From Physcocola sp002396385 (GTDB taxonomy: Bacteria > Bacteroidota > Bacteroidia > Bacteroidales > Paludibacteraceae), in contig CAMNDM010000025.1 of assembly GCA_946535435.1 (NCBI GenBank), positions 1-50,595 of the forward strand: 50,595 nucleotides of DNA. The letters run 5' to 3'. Below are positions 19,295 to 28,065 of this stretch, piece by piece. The notes below the pieces were generated by a model. It had not been told where the DNA came from, ran no database searches, and saw only the letters and a program-made list of their open reading frames with translations. A program made the position numbers and the translations under genes. Every line of letters starts with the position of its first letter. Within the stretch, counting starts at the first letter, position 1.

Positions 19295-21625
19295 ATGAGA
19301 AAAGCTTCAACATACCTGTTGCTGATTGCCGCCGCGATTGGCGCCAACGCACAGAACGAGGCAGACATAATAGAAACCACCACTCTCGAGGAATTCTCGG
19401 TCGAGGTTCCCGCACAGAAAGAGGAGCAGCCACTCACGGCCCGCGCCTCGGCCACAACGGGTATAAGCAAGGTGAAGATGGAGCAACTGCAGATCGACAA
19501 CATTAAAGGCTTGTCGGCGCTGGTGCCCAACCTGCACAACCCCGACTACGGAAGCCGGACCACCTCGGCCATATACATACGCGGTATAGGCACCCGTATG
19601 GACCAACCCGCAGTGGGCCTTTACGTCGACGGCATTCCCTATATGAACAAGAGCGCTTTCGACTTCAATTTTTCCGGTCTTCGCAAAATTGACATAGCAC
19701 GAGGGCCGCAAGGCACCCTCTATGGTAGAAACACTATGGCCGGCATCATCAACATCGAGACCGAACTGCCCGACCTAGGTAAAGCTAGCACCAGCATAGA
19801 GGCCGGATACGGCACCTACAACAAAACCAGCCTGCAAGCCAGCCACTACAACCACATTGGGAAAGTGGGCGTCTCGGTCGACGGCTATTACAACAGCAAC
19901 GACGGCTACTACACCAACCACTACGACAACAGTAAAGTGGGAGGCGAATGGAACACTGGTGGCAGGGTGAACCTGACCTTCAAGAAGAAGCGGTTCAACT
20001 CGCTCCTTTCCGTCAGCTATGACCATACCGACCAGTTGGGCTACCCCTATGCAAAACTCGACCCCGACGGGGAGCACTACAGCATTAACTACAACCACAC
20101 CTGCGCCTACCTGCGCGACCTGCAAACTACCGGACTGAAACTGGAATACGCTTGGAATAAACTGATTGTCAGTTCTGCTTCCAGCCTCCAATATCTAAAG
20201 GACGATATGGACCTGGACAACGACTTCACAAAAGACGACATTTTCACTCTTGAGCAGAAGCAGAAAGAGGTCTCGCTATTCGAAGAAATTGTTGTTAAAA
20301 GCAACCTGCGCGACCAGGTGTTCCGCCATTATTCCTTCTTGACCGGAGTCTCGGTTTTCAGCCGCAAACTGGATTTAGACGTGCCTGTTGCCATGCAAAA
20401 CGACGGCATATCGCGACTGATAGAAGGGAACGTAAACCAAGTAGACGCACTTGAGAATATGGGATTCGAGCTCGACATCACAAACGACATGCTGCCCATC
20501 GGTACCGACATTAAAAACAACAGCTGGGGTGCAGCCATCTTCCACCAGTCGACCTTCAACGTCAACGAAAAACTGAGTTTCGAGGCCGGCATCCGTGCCG
20601 ACTACGAAAAGACCGACATCGACTACAACAGCGATTTCGAGACCAACTACATCTTTACCCCTATGATAACCAAGGTTAGAAGCGTTCTGACTGAGCTGTC
20701 GGGGTTCAAAGAGCAAGATTTTATGCAACTGTTGCCAAAGGTTACTGCCAAATACCAGTGGGAAAAAGGGATACACAGCAAAATGGTTTACGCCACCATT
20801 GCCCGCGGGTACAAAAGTGGTGGCTACAATACGCAAATGATGAGCGACATTCTGCAGTTCCAGATGCAGAGAGATGTGAAGGCTGACCTCTATTACCAGA
20901 TACCAGAGGAAATAACGACAGCCCGCGAAAAGATGTACGATATTCTTATTATTCCTAATTCAGATGTACCGAGCGAGGAAGACGTGCTGGGCTACAAACC
21001 TGAGTACAGTTGGAACTACGAGGTAGGCACCAAACTGCGCTTCAACAAAGTGGACGCCGACGCGGCTCTCTTCTTCATTGATTGTACCGACCAGCAAGTT
21101 ACCGTATTCAGTAACATTAGCGGTATGGGACGCATGATGGCAAACGCCGGACACACCCAAAGCTATGGTGTTGAGCTCTGCCTTGCCTACCACCCGACCG
21201 ACTGGCTCACCCTGCAAGGCAACTACGGATACACCTGCGCCGAGTTCAAAGACTACCAGGCCAACGACACCACCAACTACAAAGGCAACCGGGTGCCCTA
21301 CGCCCCCGAACAAACCTATATGCTGGGAGTCGGCTTCAACAAGAACATAAAAAAAGTGGGACGACTGTTCGCCAACTTCGATTTCAGCGGCGCCGCCAAC
21401 ACTTACTGGAACGACGAGAATTCGGTAAAAGAAGAGGCCTACGGCATTCTGAACGGAAATATGGGAATAAACTTCGCAGGTTGTAGTTGGCTGACGCTGA
21501 GTGTTTGGGGTAAGAACCTGACCAACACCGACTACAACACGTTCTACTTCGAAAGTTTGGGGAACAAATTCGTACAAAAAGGCAAGCCTACACAAGCAGG
21601 CGTTAAACTAAAAATAAAGATTTAA
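19295..21625 (+). CDS. TonB-dependent outer-membrane receptor
   Basis: A 776-aa outer-membrane receptor. Residues 1-20 are a signal peptide ending ANAQ. Residues 28-37 (TTTLEEFSVE) are a possible TonB box. The plug runs from about 43 to 155, with IYIRGIG, GLYVDGIPY and the hallmark RGPQGTLYGRNTMAGIINI (residues 136-154). The remainder is the 22-strand barrel with RGYKSGGYN and YEVGTKLRF near its later strands. It lacks the N-terminal carboxypeptidase-like domain of SusC-type receptors, and the plug and barrel resemble iron-siderophore or haem receptors (FyuA-like). The substrate is not deducible. It ends KLKIKI rather than with a terminal aromatic. It is transcribed from the palindrome-bearing promoter and lies four bases before the DUF4491 gene. 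Confidence 0.9.
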   Translation: MRKASTYLLLIAAAIGANAQNEADIIETTTLEEFSVEVPAQKEEQPLTARASATTGISKVKMEQLQIDNIKGLSALVPNLHNPDYGSRTTSAIYIRGIGTRMDQPAVGLYVDGIPYMNKSAFDFNFSGLRKIDIARGPQGTLYGRNTMAGIINIETELPDLGKASTSIEAGYGTYNKTSLQASHYNHIGKVGVSVDGYYNSNDGYYTNHYDNSKVGGEWNTGGRVNLTFKKKRFNSLLSVSYDHTDQLGYPYAKLDPDGEHYSINYNHTCAYLRDLQTTGLKLEYAWNKLIVSSASSLQYLKDDMDLDNDFTKDDIFTLEQKQKEVSLFEEIVVKSNLRDQVFRHYSFLTGVSVFSRKLDLDVPVAMQNDGISRLIEGNVNQVDALENMGFELDITNDMLPIGTDIKNNSWGAAIFHQSTFNVNEKLSFEAGIRADYEKTDIDYNSDFETNYIFTPMITKVRSVLTELSGFKEQDFMQLLPKVTAKYQWEKGIHSKMVYATIARGYKSGGYNTQMMSDILQFQMQRDVKADLYYQIPEEITTAREKMYDILIIPNSDVPSEEDVLGYKPEYSWNYEVGTKLRFNKVDADAALFFIDCTDQQVTVFSNISGMGRMMANAGHTQSYGVELCLAYHPTDWLTLQGNYGYTCAEFKDYQANDTTNYKGNRVPYAPEQTYMLGVGFNKNIKKVGRLFANFDFSGAANTYWNDENSVKEEAYGILNGNMGINFAGCSWLTLSVWGKNLTNTDYNTFYFESLGNKFVQKGKPTQAGVKLKIKI

Positions 21626-21629
21626 GATT

Positions 21630-21956
21630 ATGGCAGATTTAAATTGGACAGGGTTGATTCTTGGTGTGATAACATTTTTACTGATTGGCTTATTCCACCC
21701 TATCGTAATCAAGGCAGAATACTATTTCGGAGCCAGACCCACCTGGATATTCTTCTTACTGGCAGGTGTATTGTCGGTCGTAGCATCAGTAATGATGCAG
21801 AACATCATCGGCAGCACCACACTGGGTATCATCGGTTTCTCTTGCTTCTGGAGTATCGGCGAACTGTTCGAGCAGGAGAAACGCGTTCAGAAAGGTTGGT
21901 TTCCACGTAACCCAAAGCGCACTTATCCATTCGACAAAAAGCAAGAAGACAAATAA
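21630..21956 (+). CDS. DUF4491 family inner-membrane protein
   Basis: A 108-aa protein with the DUF4491 pattern: NWTGLILGVITFLLIGLFHPIVIKAEYYFG at residues 5-34, then two more membrane segments (about 37-57 and 64-80) and a charged C-terminal tail with KRTYPFDKK. The family is restricted largely to anaerobes and has no known activity. It starts four bases after the receptor stop, so the two are one transcript ending at the hairpin at 21972. A role in using what the receptor imports is guilt by association only. Confidence 0.85.
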   Translation: MADLNWTGLILGVITFLLIGLFHPIVIKAEYYFGARPTWIFFLLAGVLSVVASVMMQNIIGSTTLGIIGFSCFWSIGELFEQEKRVQKGWFPRNPKRTYPFDKKQEDK

Positions 21957-21971
21957 GTCCCATACAGAACA

Positions 21972-22008
21972 GAAGAACGGGAATCTGGATGCCAGACTCC
22001 CGTTCTTC
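21972..22008 (+). terminator. Terminator of TonB receptor-DUF4491 unit
   Basis: GAAGAACGGGA pairs with TCCCGTTCTTC (11 bp), and TCTGG/CCAGA pairs again inside. It lies 15 bases after the DUF4491 stop. The following U-tract is weak (atttaaaaa). Confidence 0.65.
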
Positions 22009-22086
22009 ATTTAAAAATCTCCCATACAAGCATCTATTCCTAGAACAGAAGCAACAGGATTCCACTCTTCTTCCACTAGAAAAAAA

Positions 22087-22122
22087 CAGTCCGCATGGCG
22101 GAGTTACGCCCCATGCGGACTG
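22087..22122 (-). terminator. Terminator of the 1,491-aa repeat protein gene
   Basis: A perfect 12-bp stem, CAGTCCGCATGG with CCATGCGGACTG, is followed on the minus strand by a run of T. It lies about 45 bases beyond the stop at 22168. Confidence 0.85.
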
Positions 22123-22167
22123 AATATCAAGCTATTCTATGTTTATACTTTCCAACCAGATACCGGC

Positions 22168-25100
22168 CTAACGCAGCAGAGTAAAACTGCCCACTTTTTG
22201 AGTATCGGTTTCCTCAAGGTCAATCTCAAACCAGTAGTCTGTGCTAGGTTGTGGATGACCTAGATAGTAACCATCCCAACCCGGATATTCGTTGGTATAA
22301 GTCACAAGCAATTTGCCCCAACGATTGAAAATCTTAACAGTGTACTTTGAATAGTACGAAAGGTTTTCAATCTCCCAAGTATCGCGAATGCCATCACCAT
22401 TTGGAGTCATAAACTTTGCCGGTATAACATCAGGGCGAACCACTTTTTCTATAACGAACAGATTCAGAGTAACGATACTGTCGCAACCGTAGCGATTAAC
22501 CCCCTCATGCGTGAAGACATTCTCCCCTACCTCATAAGAATCGATATAGAATCCATTCCTTTTGTAGATGGCACCCTCTTTAATGGTATCGTTAAATTCA
22601 ACAATATGAGGTTTAACAACGGTAAGATATAGAGTCACAACACTGTCACAACCATTCGCACTAACATAAGTTTCCTCATATTTACCCGTTTCAGTTAGCG
22701 TCTGACTGCCGAACTCATAAGTTTCGCCCTCGCAAATCATCTCTCTAATAGTAGACTTGCTGCTTTCCGTTACCTTCAAATCAAGGGTTACAATACTGTC
22801 GCAGCCCGTACTGCTGGTAAAGGTTGCCTTGTATTGGCCCGGATTTTTCAGTGTTCTATCGCCAAAGACATAGACATCGCCACGACAGATAGTTTCTTCG
22901 ATATTGGAATAGACTTTGTCAGTCACTTTCAAAACAAGAGTAACAACACTGTCGCAACCCAGAATATTTTTGAAAGTCTCCACATATTCACCTGCAGCGT
23001 TTAAACGCTTCTTGCCGAACCTGTAGTAATCGCCCTCACAAATGGTCTCTTCAACAGTCACATAGTCGATTTTAGCCATTTTCAGGGTCAGCGTCACAAT
23101 ACTGTCGCAACCGGCAGCATTGGTAAAGACTTCCTCGTAAGTACCAGCAGCGTTATAGGTCTTGCTACCGAACTTATAGCTTTCACCTTCGCAAATGGTT
23201 TCCTCAATAGCATTAGTACTATGTTTTGCCACATTCAGAGTAAGGGTCACGATGCTGTCGCAACCGGCAACGTTGGTGAAGGTTTCCACATATTCACCCG
23301 CAGCGTTCAACGTCTGTGTGCCGAACACAAAGGTTTGTCCTTCGCAGATGGTTTCTTTAATGGCAGTCCTGCTGATTTTAGCCAGCTTCAAAGTCAGCGT
23401 CACAACACTATCGCAACCAGCGGCATTGGTGAAGGTCTCCTTGTATTTACCAGCCGAACTCAGCGTCTGTGTGCCGAACACAAAGCTTTCGCCTTCGCAA
23501 ATGGTCTCCTCAATAGCATTTGTGCTTTTCGGAGCCACTTTCAAAGTCAGGGTTACAATGCTGTCGCAACCGGCAACATTGGTGAAGGTTTCCACATAAG
23601 TTCCAGCTGTAGCATAGGTCTTTTTGCCAAACGTGTAGCTTCCTCCCTGACAGATGGTTTCCTCGATAGCAACCTTATTGACTTCGGCCACCTTCAAAGT
23701 AAGAGTAACAACACTATCGCAACCGGCAACATTGGTGAACGTTTCTTCATAGGTGCCAGCTGTTGAATACGTCTTTTCACCAAGTGTGTAGCTTTCGCCT
23801 TCGCAAATGGTTTCCTCAATAGCTGTTGCGCTATTCTTAGCCACATTCAAAGTCAACGTCACAATACTGTCGCAACCAGCAACGTTAGTGAATGTTTCCA
23901 CATATTCTCCTGTGGAGGTCAGCGTCTGTGTACCGAATACGAAACTTTGTCCTTCGCAGATGGCCTCTTTAACGGCCACTCTGCTGATTTCACCCACTTT
24001 CAAAGTAAGGGTCACGATACTGTCGCAACCATCGACACTGGTGAACGTTTCCTTGTAAGTGCCAGAACTAGACAGCGTCTGCGTACCGAACTTATAGCTA
24101 TCGCCCTCACAGATGAATTCCTCAATGGTCTTGTTGTAAACATCGGCCACCTTCAAGGTCAGGGTCACAATGCTGTCGCAACCATCGACGCTGGTGAACG
24201 TTTCCTTGTAAATACCAGAACTAGACAGCATCTGCGTGCCGAACTTATAGCTTTCTCCCTCGCAGATGGTCTCCTCTATGTCTTTGTAGCTGACTTCGGC
24301 TACCTTCAAGGTCAAGGTCACGATGCTGTCGCAACCGGCAGCGTTGGTGAAAGTCTCCTTGTAAATGCCGGAAGTCGTCAACACCTGAGTACCGAACTTA
24401 TAACTTGCGCCCTCGCAGATGGTCTCCTCTATGTCTTTGTAGCTGACTTCGGCTACCTTCAAGGTCAGGGTCACGATGCTGTCGCAACCGGCAGCGTTGG
24501 TGAAAGTTTCCTTGTAAATGCCGGAAGTCGTCAATACCTGAGTACCGAGTTTATAGGCTGTGCCCTCGCAGATGGTCTCTTCAATGTCTTTGTAGCTGAC
24601 TTCGGCAACCTTCAAGGTCAGGGTCACAATACTGTCGCAACCGGCAGCGTTGGTGAAGGTCTCCTTGTAAACGCCGGGAGTTGTCAACACCTGAGTACCG
24701 AGCTTATAACTTGCGCCCTCGCAGATGGTCTCTTCAATGTCTTTGTAGCTGACTTCGGCAACCTTCAAGGTGAGGGTCACGATGCTGTCGCAACCGGCAG
24801 CGTTGGTGAAGGTCTCCTTGTAAATGCCGGAAGTCGTCAACACCTGAGTGCCGAACTTATAGGCAGTACCCTCACAGATGGTTTCCTCGATATTTTTAGT
24901 CGCCACATCAACCACCTTCAAGGTTAGGGTCACGATGCTGTCGCAACCGGCAGCGCTAGTGAAGGTCTCCTTGTAAATGCCGGAAGTCGTCAACACCTGG
25001 GTGCCGAACTTATAGGCAGTACCCTCGCAGATGGTCTCCTCAACGTCTTTGTAGCGGACTTCGGCCACCTTTAAGGTTAGGGTCACGATGCTGTCGCAAC

Positions 25101-26643
25101 CGGCAGCACTAGTGAAGGTCTCCTTGTAGATGCCGGAAGTCGTCAACACCTGGGTGCCGAACTTATAGGCAGTACCCTCGCAGATGGTTTCTTCTATGTC
25201 TTTGTAGCTGACTTCGGCAACCTTCAAGGTTAGGGTCACGACGCTGTCGCAACCGGCAACACTCGTGAAGGTTTCCTTGTAGGTGCCGGGAGTCGTCAGC
25301 GTCTGAGTGCCAAACTTATAGCTTTCACCCTCACAGATGGTTTCCTCGATGTCTTTAGTTACCGCATCAACCACATCCAAGGAAAGGATTACAATACTAT
25401 CACAACCAGCTTCGCTTGTAAATTTAAACTCATATTCACCGGCCTTTGTTAGTGACGAACTTTCATACGTGTAAGATTCGCCTTCACAAATTCTCTTCTT
25501 CAAAACAGTAGGCAGAATTTCATCCAATACAGTCAATTCAAGCGATATAACACTATCCCCACCCAAATGGTTAACTAAAGTGTCGGTATAAATACCCGTC
25601 TCACTTAATGTTTGACCAGCAAATTCGTAAGTTTCACCGTAACAAATAGTGTCGTACAAAGTGGTATCAATATCACACCTTTTCACCAAAATAGGTACAA
25701 TGTCCGATGCCGACTCGCAAAGGCTGAAATTACTTTCCACGCCAGCAGAAGACACCTGCACTTTATAGTAACCCGCTTCTACCTCCGAAAGGTTCTCAAA
25801 GCTAAGCGTCGGACCTTTTCCAACTTTCTCCCAGTTTTTTGTATAGTCCTTAGTCGTGTTCTTATACCAGGTGTATGTAACAGGCTCGATATAAGAAGAG
25901 TTTGAATTATCAAACTTCGCTTTAATGGTGAAGTTTGATCCCATACAAAGCGAATCGTCAGGCATATTCACCTCAACTGGAGGCGTTTTCAACTTTATTT
26001 CAATATCGTCGAGTGCAAAGTCGCCACCATTACCACCTGCTCCAGAGAAAACCCGGTAGACGATGGAAGTTTGCCCTTCAGGGACCGTAAATGGCATACT
26101 GAAGTATTGCCACTTATATTCTTTACAGTTGATGTAGAATTTCTCTGAATTCAATACATTTCCATTTTCGTCTTCTATAGTAAGCGTAACAGGAGCATTA
26201 ACCGATGCGTTTACAGGGTGTCCCCAAAAAGAGAAAACCAAATCTGTATGTTCACACAAATCATCAACTTTCACATTATAGAATGTTGCCTCCTTATAAT
26301 CAAGGTCAATCTGTAAAAAGTTACCCCTTGTAAGGTCACCCTCGTGCGTGTGGTCACCAAATTCGGCATACCATCCGTTATAAGTGTGATTTCCCTGATA
26401 AGTAGCTCGTTTTATGGCTTCTTTTCTAATAGAATAGCCATTCTTTTTCATATCCCACAAATGCGAGGAATACAGCAAACCATCAATGACTCCGTCTGGT
26501 AGAGGGGGAGAACCGTAAGGTGGGTCGTTAAGAGAGTTACCTCCAAAGTCCTCCTTAAAAAGAATTGTTTCTCCTTCTGCGCCAAAAGCATTGATAGCAC
26601 ACAACATTAAAGAGATAAAGCAAATCAGTTTGACAGGTTTCAT
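22168..26643 (-). CDS. Surface repeat protein with CHU_C (gliding/T9SS type B) sorting domain
   Basis: 1,491 aa. Residues 1-22 are a signal peptide. Residues 25-220 form a jelly-roll-like region (FKEDFGG, FSFWGHPVNA, FALDDIEI), and about 222-325 an Ig-like region (TYTWYKN, GYYKVQVSS). About 330-1400 holds some 21 repeats of 51 aa. Residues 1401-1491 are a CHU_C domain with TPNGDGIRDTW, IFNRWGKLL, PGWDGYYLG and DYWFEIDL. Known CHU_C proteins are exported through the type IX system and attached to the cell surface, so this is probably an adhesin or matrix component. The gene stands alone with its own terminator at 22087. Confidence 0.93.
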   Translation of the reverse strand: MKPVKLICFISLMLCAINAFGAEGETILFKEDFGGNSLNDPPYGSPPLPDGVIDGLLYSSHLWDMKKNGYSIRKEAIKRATYQGNHTYNGWYAEFGDHTHEGDLTRGNFLQIDLDYKEATFYNVKVDDLCEHTDLVFSFWGHPVNASVNAPVTLTIEDENGNVLNSEKFYINCKEYKWQYFSMPFTVPEGQTSIVYRVFSGAGGNGGDFALDDIEIKLKTPPVEVNMPDDSLCMGSNFTIKAKFDNSNSSYIEPVTYTWYKNTTKDYTKNWEKVGKGPTLSFENLSEVEAGYYKVQVSSAGVESNFSLCESASDIVPILVKRCDIDTTLYDTICYGETYEFAGQTLSETGIYTDTLVNHLGGDSVISLELTVLDEILPTVLKKRICEGESYTYESSSLTKAGEYEFKFTSEAGCDSIVILSLDVVDAVTKDIEETICEGESYKFGTQTLTTPGTYKETFTSVAGCDSVVTLTLKVAEVSYKDIEETICEGTAYKFGTQVLTTSGIYKETFTSAAGCDSIVTLTLKVAEVRYKDVEETICEGTAYKFGTQVLTTSGIYKETFTSAAGCDSIVTLTLKVVDVATKNIEETICEGTAYKFGTQVLTTSGIYKETFTNAAGCDSIVTLTLKVAEVSYKDIEETICEGASYKLGTQVLTTPGVYKETFTNAAGCDSIVTLTLKVAEVSYKDIEETICEGTAYKLGTQVLTTSGIYKETFTNAAGCDSIVTLTLKVAEVSYKDIEETICEGASYKFGTQVLTTSGIYKETFTNAAGCDSIVTLTLKVAEVSYKDIEETICEGESYKFGTQMLSSSGIYKETFTSVDGCDSIVTLTLKVADVYNKTIEEFICEGDSYKFGTQTLSSSGTYKETFTSVDGCDSIVTLTLKVGEISRVAVKEAICEGQSFVFGTQTLTSTGEYVETFTNVAGCDSIVTLTLNVAKNSATAIEETICEGESYTLGEKTYSTAGTYEETFTNVAGCDSVVTLTLKVAEVNKVAIEETICQGGSYTFGKKTYATAGTYVETFTNVAGCDSIVTLTLKVAPKSTNAIEETICEGESFVFGTQTLSSAGKYKETFTNAAGCDSVVTLTLKLAKISRTAIKETICEGQTFVFGTQTLNAAGEYVETFTNVAGCDSIVTLTLNVAKHSTNAIEETICEGESYKFGSKTYNAAGTYEEVFTNAAGCDSIVTLTLKMAKIDYVTVEETICEGDYYRFGKKRLNAAGEYVETFKNILGCDSVVTLVLKVTDKVYSNIEETICRGDVYVFGDRTLKNPGQYKATFTSSTGCDSIVTLDLKVTESSKSTIREMICEGETYEFGSQTLTETGKYEETYVSANGCDSVVTLYLTVVKPHIVEFNDTIKEGAIYKRNGFYIDSYEVGENVFTHEGVNRYGCDSIVTLNLFVIEKVVRPDVIPAKFMTPNGDGIRDTWEIENLSYYSKYTVKIFNRWGKLLVTYTNEYPGWDGYYLGHPQPSTDYWFEIDLEETDTQKVGSFTLLR
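22444..25665. repeat. About 21 tandem 153-bp repeats encoding 51-aa ICEG/GCDS units
   Basis: The consensus unit is (I)EETICEGxSYKFGTQ, then a (S/T)xGxYxETFT strand, then GCDS(I/V)VTLTLKV. Units 3-10 (about 24240-25380) are nearly identical to one another. The first two and the last (DTICYG, KKRICEG, DTIKEG) are strongly diverged, as expected when unequal exchange homogenises the centre. Two Cys per unit. Confidence 0.9.
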
Positions 26644-26844
26644 ATACTTTTAATAACAGAAATTTATATTACGTAAAGACTAACCGCAGTATAATTATAT
26701 ACAAAAGCAAACAATTTCATTCTGCTTTTTTCATCTCCAGCATTCTTTACTTTACGGTTACAAAATTACGAGCCACCCCATCACAATAAAATAGCAAACA
26801 TGCCCCAAAAGTGAGCAGAAGAGGTTAAAAATGTAGCAAAAAAA

Positions 26845-26870
26845 AGTGTCACGTGCATGCACGTAACACT
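26845..26870 (-). terminator. Terminator of the DUF2027-Smr gene
   Basis: AGTGT-c-ACGTGC and GCACGT-a-ACACT form a hairpin followed on the minus strand by a run of eight T. It starts 26 bases beyond the stop at 26896. Confidence 0.8.
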
Positions 26871-26895
26871 GATTATTCTTGTAGTTAGACAGATT

Positions 26896-28005
26896 TTACT
26901 TTATTGTCACCTGGGTAGCACCAAACCCATACTCTTGGAAAGAAGCATCTTGGAAAGTGCATTGTTTGTAACTGTGCTTCAATTCCTTCAAAATGGCAGC
27001 CCTTAAGACGCCATCACCCTTACCATGAATGAACACAATTCTTTGACCCTTGAAACGGATATAGGAGTTCATGGTTTCCTTAAACTTGTCTAACTGGTAT
27101 TGGAGGATATCACGGGAAGAAAGTCCGTTAATATTGTCCATAAGCGAGGCAATGTGCAGATCAACTTCTAAAATATCGCCACTGGGTTTGCTGCTTTTTG
27201 AAACCTTTGGAGTTTCAGTCTGTTCCTTCTGCGCAGAAGCAGCAGCCAACTGCTTAGCATCAACTTCAAAAGGTTCAGCCGAAGCATCATCCACCACAAC
27301 AGGCACCATCAGGGCATCCTCGTCAAAAAAGTCGTTGGGTACAAAGCTGTGCAGTTTGTAGAAGCGGACAGGATTGAGGTGGATATGGACATCGGCAGCA
27401 GGTTTCTGCACATAGGCTTTCGTCTTCTTAAAGGCAATGAACTGCACATTAAGGTGTTCGAACGCATTGAGGTCTTCAGCCGTAAATTCGTCGATGAACT
27501 CCTTAGTATTAGGTTGAATAAAACCAGAAGCCTGACGGTCAACCTTCACTTGTCCGGTTGAAATAGTATAGGCCAGTTCGTAATTTGAGTCGTTAATAAG
27601 GTACCACTCGAAAGAAGTATTCCCCAACTGCCGGCTATCGACAGGCACAAAAGCCATATACACATTCAACACATTACCCTCAGGCCTTTCGGGCTGCACC
27701 TTTCCGGTTGTAGGCAGGTCGGAATCGTCGAAGCGCTGTTTCTGCGGAACTTTTTCAGCCGGTTTCGCCACCACGACCGGCTCGTCGTCAGAAATCCTCT
27801 TACGTTTTGCCTCGTCCTGTCTCTTCAGACGCGAAAAGACATCATTGTCGGCATTTTCATTAATAACCACACATTCCGAAACAGGGGTTGGGAAGTCGAA
27901 GCCGTCGGCATCCGTCACCTCCACCATATCTTTACTTAACACTTTGCTGACCACGCCACCGCCCTCACTGTTGAGAAAGCGTACTTTATCGCCTACCTTT
28001 ATCAT
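26896..28005 (-). CDS. DUF2027 and Smr domain protein
   Basis: 369 aa from the start chosen here (MIKVGDKVRFLNSEGGG). A start 19 codons upstream at 28062 would lie before the promoter box at 28027-28034, so I reject it. N-terminal residues 1-50 are a small beta barrel resembling the KOW/Tudor-like part of DUF2027. A charged linker (residues 55-110) and a beta-rich middle domain follow. The C-terminal ~90 residues are an Smr domain with EVDLHI and the HGKGDGVLR motif, the nuclease/RNA-binding fold found at the end of MutS2. DUF2027-Smr proteins are near universal in Bacteroidales, but their role is not established; nucleic-acid processing is likely. Divergent from queA. Confidence 0.9.
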   Translation of the reverse strand: MIKVGDKVRFLNSEGGGVVSKVLSKDMVEVTDADGFDFPTPVSECVVINENADNDVFSRLKRQDEAKRKRISDDEPVVVAKPAEKVPQKQRFDDSDLPTTGKVQPERPEGNVLNVYMAFVPVDSRQLGNTSFEWYLINDSNYELAYTISTGQVKVDRQASGFIQPNTKEFIDEFTAEDLNAFEHLNVQFIAFKKTKAYVQKPAADVHIHLNPVRFYKLHSFVPNDFFDEDALMVPVVVDDASAEPFEVDAKQLAAASAQKEQTETPKVSKSSKPSGDILEVDLHIASLMDNINGLSSRDILQYQLDKFKETMNSYIRFKGQRIVFIHGKGDGVLRAAILKELKHSYKQCTFQDASFQEYGFGATQVTIK

Positions 28006-28013
28006 ATTTTCAA

Positions 28014-28044
28014 TTGAATTATAAACCAAAGTTAAGTAATTTTG
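28014..28044 (+). promoter_or_regulatory. queA promoter
   Basis: TTG at 28014-28016 and TAATTTTG at 28037-28044 are 20 bases apart, a good -33/-7 pair, with the ATG only about 20 bases further on. The box lies two bases from the opposing box of the DUF2027-Smr gene. Confidence 0.65.
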
Positions 28045-28058
28045 CGGTAAGATAACAA
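28027..28058 (-). promoter_or_regulatory. Promoter of the DUF2027-Smr gene
   Basis: On the minus strand TAACTTTG at 28034-28027, with TTG at 28058-28056, 21 bases upstream. It interlocks with the queA promoter so that the two polymerases would compete for the same DNA. Confidence 0.6.
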
Positions 28059-28065
28059 GCAAGCG

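Noticed and set aside
19307..21595. Minus-strand open frames (up to 211 codons) across the TonB receptor gene
   Set aside because: The receptor reading has full family motifs. The antisense frames lack them and arise from biased codon use.
22168..26643. Plus-strand open frame of 326 codons at 23947-24927
   Set aside because: It is the antisense of the 153-bp repeats and changes with them.
28006..28062. Upstream start of the DUF2027-Smr gene
   Set aside because: It would lie before the promoter and add residues not fitting the domain.
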